This document shows positions 56,206 through 64,000 of a stretch of DNA of 64,000 nucleotides, in pieces. Both the position numbers and the translations under genes were made by a program. This DNA is from Urechis unicinctus (Eukaryota > Annelida > Polychaeta > Xenopneusta > Urechidae). Every line of letters starts with the position of its first letter. Within the stretch, counting starts at the first letter, position 1. Location of the stretch: assembly GCA_034190875.2 (NCBI GenBank), contig CM067353.1, positions 32,057,199-32,121,198 of the forward strand. The letters are read 5' to 3'. The notes under the pieces are model-generated. The model was not told the DNA's origin. It searched no databases and saw only the letters and a program-made list of their open reading frames with translations.

Positions 56206-57131
56206 TTAGGCCGCGTAATCAAATAAAACATTACGAGTTCGATCCACTTGAATCACGTTTTCAAATTTGGCATATACAATTACATTGACGGTATTAGGTA
56301 GAGCTTCAGCAAAACGCATTTCCAAGCGGATGTTTCCTTGTTTGATCAAGTTGAAGTGACTACCTCCTTCAGCTAAATCAGGTGTTAGATCAAAGGCAAA
56401 TAAACTATAACCTTTGGATATTCATGCAACGCAATGTGATTACCCTCGTCTTGATTGGCTTGCCCTTTGCTAATGAATAGATTGGCGTAACTTCGTGTGT
56501 ATATATGGTTTGCAAAATGGGGTTGTAAGGGTTTGGCAGGGATCTGTTGTCCATCCATATATAATGACAAAAAGTTCATGTTGTAATGCTTGAAATGGAA
56601 TGGGTTCTTTTCATAGTGACCATTGAAAGCCTCGTTATCTACACACCCCAAAACCAGACGCTTGGGAAGTTGACCCAGAAATAAATTTTCTTGGTTGGCT
56701 GTCATATTACCCCGAGGTATAGAAAACACTTTGGTTTCCACACGTCGAATAGGGTATTTGACTGGGTTACGTTCCAAGGCTTAAATATGAGCCAACTGCA
56801 CTGTTGGATTCAATTTGATTTTGCGTATCAATAGAACCACAGAGGTCAACACCGTCTTTGGGCAAAAGTCGTTCGCAGTTGTTGCCATAAGACTAAAGGG
56901 ATCGCTGCTTTTCACCAGGCGCACTTTCATATCCACCCCATTCAGCAAATACCGCTCTTGGCAAAACATGTCCAGATGAAGTCGCCCCATCATATCCACC
57001 ACCCCACTTCTGGCCGCTCGCCTTTGTCGGGTCCGCCACCCTTGATTATCAGCCGTACGGCTGTCCATGTGACCAGCCGTGTCTTTGTGCCATAAAGATG
57101 CCGTCAACTGTGACTCTTTAGCTGCCGGACC
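56206..57131 (-). pseudogene. F54H12.2-like probable capsid protein, copy 1 (5'-truncated by the duplication)
   Basis: The family is annotated in many invertebrates as 'uncharacterized protein F54H12.2-like'; I take it to be the Polinton/adintovirus major capsid (hexon-like) protein, a family-level inference. Visible landmarks: [70 protein letters not shown], and a C-terminus ending FDYAA before the stop at 56,206-56,208. The gene is cut at 57,131, where block 2 begins, removing about the first 120 residues. The frame there runs on into His/Thr and Ile/Tyr repeat translation, a chance fusion. An in-frame TAA (56,781-56,783) and a one-base loss near 56,412 are shared with copy 2. It is otherwise less damaged than copy 2. 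Confidence 0.7.
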
Positions 57132-57157
57132 CACACTGGTATTTTCATGCTTCCTGA

Positions 57158-57296
<139 letters not shown>

Positions 57297-57339
57297 AATA
57301 AAGACCATCAAGAACTACGAGTGGCCCCCGCGATCGTTG

Positions 57340-57477
57340 ATAACTTTGGGGTGAGTTAAAAAATTGTCAGGTGTTAGGAAGCCGAAGTTACCATATTCCG
57401 AGGAGTGTCCCCATATGGAATCATGAAATGAAATAGATAATACAAACTGGTATTTTCATACGTCCTGATGGTGTTGT
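57340..57477 (+). pseudogene. Degraded duplicate of gene X 3' end, block 2
   Basis: Same as 51,085-51,220 with a few changes (ACCATATTCCGAGG, ATGAAATAGATAA). Only the tail of gene X exists here; the gene itself has no second copy. Confidence 0.62.
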
Positions 57478-57599
57478 GAAACAAATGTACTAGCTTTTTA
57501 CAGTGAAAAGTGTATTACCCACCGATCCGGTTCATCGTTCTGGCGTGTCCACTTTAAGCGGCGAAGAGGTGCGTTCCTAGTTAAGTCGGATTTCGAAAT

Positions 57600-57745
57600 G
57601 AGGTTTTTGCCCTGGACCACGTGGTCGGCCGAATTAAAGCCTTTGCGCACGACCCTTTGCATAGCTTCACACTTGAATACACGTGTAGAGCGAATAAAAG
57701 CGTTTGCACACAGCCCGCTGCGTAGTTTCACGCTGGAATGCCGCG
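57600..57745 (+). promoter_or_regulatory. Repeated GC-richer upstream region of polymerase gene, block 2
   Basis: Two related words (GGCCGAATTAAAGCCTTTGC... and GAGCGAATAAAAGCGTTTGC...), each about 60 bases, then AATATAAAGGGTTGAAATA at 57,752, the best TATA-like element before the ATG at 57,817. A CCACGTGG palindrome (57,617) starts the block. On the minus strand a 77-codon frame (57,498-57,731) crosses the repeats; it is broken in block 1, so I treat it as chance. Confidence 0.4.
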
Positions 57746-57816
57746 TGTTCTAATATAAAGGGTTGAAATATAGGAAAAAATTACAATCTGAGTTATCAGA
57801 CCCAAGACGATCCAAG

Positions 57817-58120
57817 ATGGAGCCAGCAAGAAAATGCTTTTGTCGTCGTTCGAGTTCATCAGAGTGTAAGCATGAATTATTCATTTAAATATTATTTATC
57901 CTAGTGAATTTAATTCAGAGCGATATCCGATGATAGCAACACCTAAATAAAACAAAATTGCTTTTTAAGAGTTTATCTTGAAATAACTGTATTCAGACTA
58001 ACGATTGTTATCATTTGGCTTTAGTACTTTGGGAGGGTCAAAACGATCAGGAACTGATGACATATATGGTGGGATACGAGCACGATCAAGGTAAAATATC
58101 AGTCGAGGTTTTGACATATT

Positions 58121-58208
<88 letters not shown>

Positions 58209-61200
58209 TGTCATTAGTAGAAGAATCGTGTTGAATGATATCAAATTCACTATTTATTTAGTTTTTGTTCATTAATCTTTATTTGTGTTAGCTTTGTGGG
58301 ATAGTGATGTCAATGACAATGAGTTGTCATGTGTCATGGATGAGTATGCGTTAAACGAAGCGCATCAAGCTCTTGACGAATTAGCTGGCTTTCCCGGTGA
58401 AATAGGTATGGATACGATTCATGGAGTATTAATTGCGTCTGAACGTGAGCTCAACAAGATATATAAAACAAATATATACCAACATATTACGATGGAATTT
58501 CGGCCTAGCACTAGTTGTTTCTGTTTGTTTGACAGTGGAAGCTAACCAAGCAAACATGGCAATCGACGACGGTCAGCAAGGTGCTGGGGTGATGGGGAAT
58601 GAAGATGAACCAGGTATGATCTTTTCATATTGTTGCTTGTGATTAATTAGAATCAATGAGGTGATTTGTTTAACTCTCTCTCTCTCTCTTTCTTTCTTTC
58701 AGATGCTCTGGCAACCGGAATCGCGGCGCTCGAACTTAGGCACGACAATGCCATCCGGACTTACGTCCGTATACGGCCGTTGTAGGATGTCTTTAATTTC
58801 GATTTGTGCATTCCAATGCCCACACTTAGAGAGGTCATCTTCGATCAGCAACAAGTGGCCATCAAAAAAAATGCCAGCTACGGCTTTATCTTGAGGAATA
58901 ATGAGAGTGGTGAACTCCGCTACTTTCATTCTTCAATAAATAATGCCCGGCTACTTCTGGCACCGGTCACAGTAAGAAGTGCGGATGATTTCGAAGCTTT
59001 CGAGAGGATGATCGAACAGGGGGACATTCTGACATGGGCTCGTGATCAGCGCCCCAATTCCAAGTGGGTGGTTGTTAAAGTAACGAACCTGACAGTCTAT
59101 GTCAGCAAGTTACTAGACCACCCTATTGGTTTTGCCCCTACTAAACTACCTCCTCATATCCAGAACAACAAGGTTATCCTAGGGCTGGTCACGGACATGA
59201 ATTCTGGAAGACTATACACTGACAGGCTATGCCTGTTTCGTTGTCTGGCCTTGCACCGTGGGGCCCCGCCTTGTGGATGGGAGAAGCTGATGAAACGGCT
59301 TTTTCGAGGGACCTATCCTACTGGGGACATTGAAACATTCCCCGGTGTTCCATGGGCCGATATCGAAAAAGTGGAGGAGCGTTTCGATGTTAACATTTTC
59401 GTGTACCAATGCACTGAAGAGCAGGTAAGCTGAAATATTACAATAATATTGATGTAGTTCTAGAGGCATTGGCAAAGCAAAGTCGATTTTACTAGGAGCG
59501 TAATATCGATATGTTTAAGCAGGGTATTAGTGTTCCGGCTCTGACATTGAATTACATGTTTCAGGATCTGGATTGCTTCTTCTCATTAGTCGATGATAAA
59601 AATGAGGATCTGTATTGGCTCATCAAGAATAACATTGTAGGTGGGCCATCCATCGTTTTCCATCGATACCATGAAAAGAATGTGACTCAGATCCGACAGG
59701 TTCAATATCAGGACCAGGCCAAACTATGCAGTGGTATAGTCGGCTATGATGCTAATGCCTTGTATCTTTACGCTTTAGCTCAAGAAATGTCAAGCGGTCA
59801 TCCAGTGAGAAGAGTTGCTCCAGAGTTTGCACCTATCACTAGAGATCGCCGCCATATAGCATTGGAGTGGTTGGAGTTTATGGCTCACACTGACCACATT
59901 CACATCCGTCACCAGCGCAATCATTTTGAGAAGCGTTTTGGTGTGCGCCGGTTGCCTGTGGATGGTTGGTGTGTCCAAAACCAAACCATTTACCAATTTC
60001 ATGGTTGTTATTGGCATGGGCATCCCTGCACTGGCAAGACACACAATGTAACTCGAGACAAAAACCTATGGCAGACTTGTTGATGGAGACCCGTCAAAAC
60101 ACAGCTTACTTGAGAAAATTGGGTTATACTGTGGTGGAGCAGTGAGAGTGTGAATGGCGAAAACAGAGGCGACAATGCCCCTTGGTGAAAGCCTTCATTA
60201 ACACCTTACCAGCCCCATCTCTACCTGCAATGACCCAAGAGGAAATTCTCAGCCGTGTCAGAGATGGGTCTTTCTTTGGGATGGTGGAAGTGGATCTTCA
60301 TGTCCCAGATGATTTGAAAGACCACTTCAAAGAAATGCCACCCATTTTCAAAAATATCAACATCTGCCGGGAGGATATCGGACCTGTCATGGGAGCGTAT
60401 GCAGAATAACATAAAATAGTGACGGTAAAACCCTTTTCTTTTGCGAATGATTTATTTATATTAAAAGTGCTACAATATCTTAAACTGTACATTCTCATAT
60501 CTGGTGGTTTTACGTCTTGATGTGTCACAGCAACCATGGAGGTCTTTAATCGGTAGTTACCGAGGCGAAAAGCTATTACTGGCCACTCCGCTAATAAAAT
60601 GGTATCTAAACCATGGTTTGGTAGTCACACGAATCTACCAAACTGTGGAATATGAACCAAAGGCCTGCTTTCGTCAATTTGCAGACCGTGTGTCAAATGC
60701 TAGGTAAGATTTATTTATTTATTTATTTATTTTTTTTTTTTTGTAATCTTTATTTATTGATTATTTCATAGACATTTATCGGATTATTATTATTTTTATT
60801 TTATATATTTTTTTTTTTTTTTGTAATCATAATTTATTAATTATTTTATGAACATTTATCTGATTATTTTTTATTTTTATTTATTTATTATTTTTTTAAA
60901 AAAAAATTATCATTAGCTTATAGCTTATTATTTTTTACGATGGAAAACATGTTTCTATCAAACCTTTATTATTTTCTTCATTGTGTGTCTTTGTAGGCGG
61001 ACCGAGGATGCTGATCCCAACCAAGCTATAGTGGCGGATACCATGAAACTTCTTGGTAATTCGGGTTACGGGCGCACGGTTACAAACCAAACCAAACATC
61101 AAAATGTAAAGTATGTGGATAAACGTGGTGCAGCCAAACTTATTAAGGATAAAACGTTTCGCACCCTAAACGAACTAGACGAATCCACATACGAAGTCGA

Positions 61201-61860
61201 AATGGCCAAAGCTTCAATATCGTTAAACTTACCGCATCAAATTGGCTTCTTTGTGTACCAATATGCAAAGTTAAGGATGTTGGAGTTTTACTTTGAATTT
61301 GTTGCTAAATATGTGGATAGGTGTGATTTCGAGTATTGTGAAATGGACACCGACTCTGCCTATTTTGCCATTTCAGGTCGATGTTTGGAAGAGGTGGTCA
61401 AACCTGACTTGAAAGAGGCATTTTACCGTGAATGGGATCAATGGATGCCAGCGGTCACTTGTCAGGCTCACCGTGAGGAATGGGTGAATGCCAAGTGTAG
61501 TGGCCAGGTTTGGGTCGATCAACCGAGCGTCAAAAATTTGACAAACGAACACCCGGATTATTCAAAGAAGAATGGTGTGGTGATGGGATTGTCAGTTTGT
61601 GTAGCAAAACATACTATTGTTTTGATCACACTGACAAAACGTCTTGCAAGGGGCTGAACAAAAACCAAAATACCCTCAACAAAGACACATACTTAAAAGT
61701 GTTGAGAGAGCAACAATCAGGGTCAGGTGTTAATCGGGGGTTCCGCTGTGTGGACAACCAGATGTTCACCTATACCCAGTCGCGAGCTTCTCTCTCATAT
61801 TTTTATCCCAAACGGGAAGTCTTGACTGATGGGGTATCAACGCGCCCCTTGCTGGTTTGA
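57817..61860 (+). pseudogene. pPolB: Protein-primed DNA polymerase B, copy 2 (first exon present, broken elsewhere)
   Basis: Exons: 57,817-57,865 (ATG, donor GTAAGC); 58,025-58,090; 58,292-58,613; 58,703-59,424; 59,496-60,424; 60,531-60,703; 60,997-61,860. Copy 2 is the one that shows the start: a 16-residue first exon beginning MEPARKCF, spliced in phase 1. Total coding length would be near 1,040 codons, usual for Polinton polymerases. The motifs are those of copy 1 (motif A around 59,747, motif B around 61,045, motif C around 61,346). Shared breaks: TAG 58,783, TGA 60,143, TAA 60,407. Private breaks: a GTTT duplication in exon 3 near 58,528, two extra A near 60,062, and a 10-base deletion after 61,525 that removes the frame downstream of the catalytic motifs. 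The nine-A frameshift of copy 1 is absent. Confidence 0.88.
58120..58205. repeat. (AT)n inside polymerase intron 2, copy 2
   Basis: TA run with one TTTA break, between the donor at 58,091 and the acceptor at 58,291. Confidence 0.95.
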
Positions 61861-61962
61861 TTATTTATGATGTTTGTTGCTGTGATAAGTTTATTGCTGT
61901 CTCAGTTTGAGTGATGTACTTTTAGAAAATGTAAAACAAAATTCCATTTTTTTTTTCCTGAT

Positions 61963-62487
61963 TCATGTTGAGTATGTATTTAACAATCGAACCAATAAAA
62001 TGATTGTGCAAACAAGGCAACTACAACAACAACAATTCGTTTCGTATATTTTATTAATCAAATCGAATACTATGGTATCATTAGCAACCAATTCCTGCTT
62101 AAATATACCCAAGAGTTGTTTCATGGAAACACCTCGACTCCTTAAAAGCAAGTAATACATACAATACAAACCACAGGCACTAGAGTTTAAAGCTTGCACA
62201 GTCTGTTGATTAAAGGTCATTGATACACAATGACGCATGAGAAATCTATGACACGTAGGCTGGAGAGGTGGTAAACCAAACGAATCAAAATATTCTCCAC
62301 GACCTTCATGATCGATATAAATGGCCACCCAGTGTTCCCCAAGTTGACTATGGGGTTGGGTGTTACAAATCAGACCACTAGGCTGGACTAGGTTTCGAGG
62401 CAATGTATCCAAGGCAAAGACACCTCGAACCATTTGACGAGTATGGGGATCTTGTGCAATCAGGGTCCGCAGTTGAACCGAATCCAT
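61963..62487 (-). pseudogene. Adenain-type cysteine protease, copy 2 (longest intact frame, stop lost)
   Basis: Open from ATG 62,487 for 174 codons with the same His, acidic, Gln and Cys signatures as copy 1. It has CGA where copy 1 has TGA. The stop that copy 1 keeps (TAA) is GAA here (62,041-62,043), so the frame runs 26 more codons into a Cys- and Leu-rich tail copied from intergenic sequence (ETNCCCCSCLVC). The catalytic part is undamaged, making this the best preserved late-type gene of the element. It starts two bases after the capsid stop. I list it as a pseudogene because the surrounding element is dead; on its own it could be translated. Confidence 0.78.
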
Positions 62488-62489
62488 GC

Positions 62490-63797
62490 TTAGGCCGCGT
62501 AATCAAATAAAACATTACGAGTTCGATCCACTTGAATCACGTTTTCAAATTTGGCATATACAATTACATTGACGGTATTAGGTAGAGCTTCAGCAAAACG
62601 CATTTCCAAGCGGATGTTTCCTTGTTTGATCAAGTTAAGTGACTACCTCCTTCAGCTAAATCAGGTGTTAGATCAAAGGCAAATAAACTATAACCTTTGG
62701 ATATTCATGCAACGCAATGTGATTACCCTCGTCTTGATTGGTTGCCCTTTGCTAATGAATAGATTGGCGTAACTTCGTGTGTATATATGGTTTGCAAAAT
62801 GGGGTTGTAAGGGTTTGGCAGGGATCTGTTGTCCATCCATATATAATGACAAAAAGTTCATGTTGTAATGCTTGAAATGGAATGGGTTCTTTTCATAGTG
62901 ACCATTGAAAGCCTCGTTATCTACACACCCCCCAAACCAGACGCTTGGGAAGTTGACCCAGAAATAAATTTTCTTGGTTGGCTGTCATATTACCCCGAGG
63001 TATAGAAAACACTTTGGTTTCCACACGTCGAATAGGGTATTTGACTGGGTTACGTTCCAAGGCTTAAATATGAGCCAACTGCACTGTTGGATTCAATTTG
63101 ATTTTGCGTATCAATAGAACCACAGAGGTCAACACCGTCTTTGGGCAAAAGTCGTTCGCAGTTGTTGCCATATGACTAAAGGGATTGCTGCTTTTCACCA
63201 GGCGCACTTTCATATCCACCCCATTTAGCAAATACCGCTCTTGGCAAAACATGTCCAGATGAAGTCGCCCCATCATATCCACCACCCCACTTCTGGCCGC
63301 TCGCCTTTGTCGGGTCCGCCACCCTTGATTATCAGCCGTACGGCTGTCCATGTGACCAGCCGTGTCTTTGTGCCATAAAGATGCCGTCAACTGTGACTCT
63401 TTAGCTGCCGGACCATAACTCAACAAAGTTTCCATGTAGGCCCGATACGGATAAGTTTTGGAGGAGGTAGACACTAGCTTTTCGTTGAGAGTTACATCCA
63501 CTAGACCAAATAATGAATGTAATATAGATTAACAGACGCCACCGGGGCATCCGCCTCTAAATTGTCACCATTGGCTTGTACCACCTTGGTCTGGAGGTGT
63601 AAATAGGAATTGGCCAGGTCAAGATAATCATCACCCGAACCACTGACGCTAAACTCAACAGGACCCGCACCTAGTGCCGAAACCGGGTGATGTTCCACCC
63701 AATGACCATGTGCAATACTACTCTGAGTCGGTTGAATACTAAAGAGATCCAATTCACTTTTGGTACAGGGGCACGATTGTGGGTGGACGAGAGCCAT
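62490..63797 (-). pseudogene. F54H12.2-like probable capsid protein, copy 2 (full span, multiply frameshifted)
   Basis: Spans from ATG 63,797 to TAA 62,490-62,492, about 436 codons. The N-terminal part (63,501-63,797) shows SELDLFSIQPTQSSIAHGHW and VEFSVSGSGDDYLDLANSYL. A frameshift near 63,505 leads to VDVTLNEKLVSTSSKTYPYR and the [15 protein letters not shown] region (63,064-63,501). Shared with copy 1: TAA 63,064-63,066 and a missing base near 62,698. Private: an extra base in the C run near 62,931, and missing bases near 62,741 and 62,636. The two-jelly-roll capsid fold is inferred from the family, not visible. Only five bases separate it from the stop of the upstream basic gene. Confidence 0.72.
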
Positions 63798-63802
63798 CGT
63801 TA

Positions 63803-64000
63803 TCAGAATATATCACCTTTCTGCTGTCGTAGCCTTCCACGCTTGGACTGTCTGCCGCGTTTCTTATTCGATGGTCTACCACGTTTGGGTCTGGTGTGAC
63901 TGCCTCGGGCATGTCGTTTTATAGCTGGAGCCAAATCATCAACAAATTCGGTTTGTATCATTCGTCGTTTAGCGGCCGTTTTCAAAGGTCGACCCTTCAA
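63803..64000 (-). CDS. Very basic core-like protein, C-terminal part (runs off window)
   Basis: Open from the window edge to TGA 63,803-63,805. The visible 65 residues are rich in Lys and Arg, with IQTEFVDDLAPAIKRHARGS followed by RPKRGRPSNKKRGRQSKRGR. This composition fits a DNA-condensing virion core protein like those encoded next to capsid genes in adenoviruses and related elements, but I recognise no specific family. No frameshift or stop occurs in the visible part. It lies immediately upstream of the capsid gene in the same direction, so the three minus-strand genes are probably expressed together. The true start lies beyond 64,000. Confidence 0.6.
   Translation of the reverse strand: MKGRPLKTAAKRRMIQTEFVDDLAPAIKRHARGSHTRPKRGRPSNKKRGRQSKRGRLRQQKGDIF

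Noticed and set aside
57498..57731. 77-codon minus-strand frame over the upstream repeats of polymerase copy 2
   Set aside because: Broken in block 1 and composed of the promoter-proximal repeats; no similarity recognised.
58699..58929. 76-codon minus-strand frame antisense to polymerase exon 4
   Set aside because: It lies opposite a coding exon and is broken in block 1 by the same nine-A indel that shifts the polymerase; it is best read as a shadow of the sense gene.

Overview
The window is animal (metazoan) nuclear DNA, most likely from a marine invertebrate; I cannot place it more narrowly. Three things point there: spliced host-gene fragments of YIPF5/YIPF7 and of mitochondrial ATP synthase subunit c (ATP5MC); long AT, CA, CT and TTC microsatellites; and a Polinton/Maverick (adintovirus-like) element whose polymerase gene carries several GT-AG introns.

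Region 1 (1-43,142) is a diverged tandem array of a roughly 10.5-11.5 kb unit with almost no coding capacity. Unit A (1-11,542) and unit C (32,745-43,142) look about 90% alike where they align. The 21.2 kb between them has the length of two units, but only its ends (B1, 11,543-16,600; B2, 24,760-32,744) can be aligned by eye. A and C, but not B, carry two captured host-gene fragments: an ATP5MC pseudogene on the + strand and an antisense YIPF5 exon that still has its 3' splice site. Both captures therefore look younger than the split from B.

Region 2 (43,143-49,760) is mostly non-coding. It holds a two-exon YIPF5-like fragment with correct splice phase (44,545-44,939) whose C-terminus is replaced by a local repeat also found at 43,507. 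It also holds a (TC)n tract and a 27-bp minisatellite (about 20 copies) that keeps a long frame open.

Region 3 (about 49,760-64,000) is the left and middle part of a Polinton-like element. It has an unknown + strand gene (50,464-50,861) and then a block of about 6.25 kb present twice in tandem (50,878-57,131 and 57,132-63,414). Each block carries a seven-exon protein-primed DNA polymerase B gene on +, convergent with an adenain-type protease and an F54H12.2-like probable capsid gene on -. Past the second block the full 5' half of the capsid gene and a very basic, core-like protein follow. Integrase, packaging ATPase and minor capsid genes are not in view and would be expected past 64,000.

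The element is dead. Several nonsense codons and one frameshift are shared by both blocks and so predate the duplication; each block then gained its own lesions. The duplication breakpoint lies inside the capsid gene, so block 1 has a 5'-truncated capsid and only the right-hand copy has the N-terminus. Protease, capsid and basic protein sit 2-5 nt apart in one direction, as in a compact viral genome, while the polymerase reads toward them with overlapping 3' ends.
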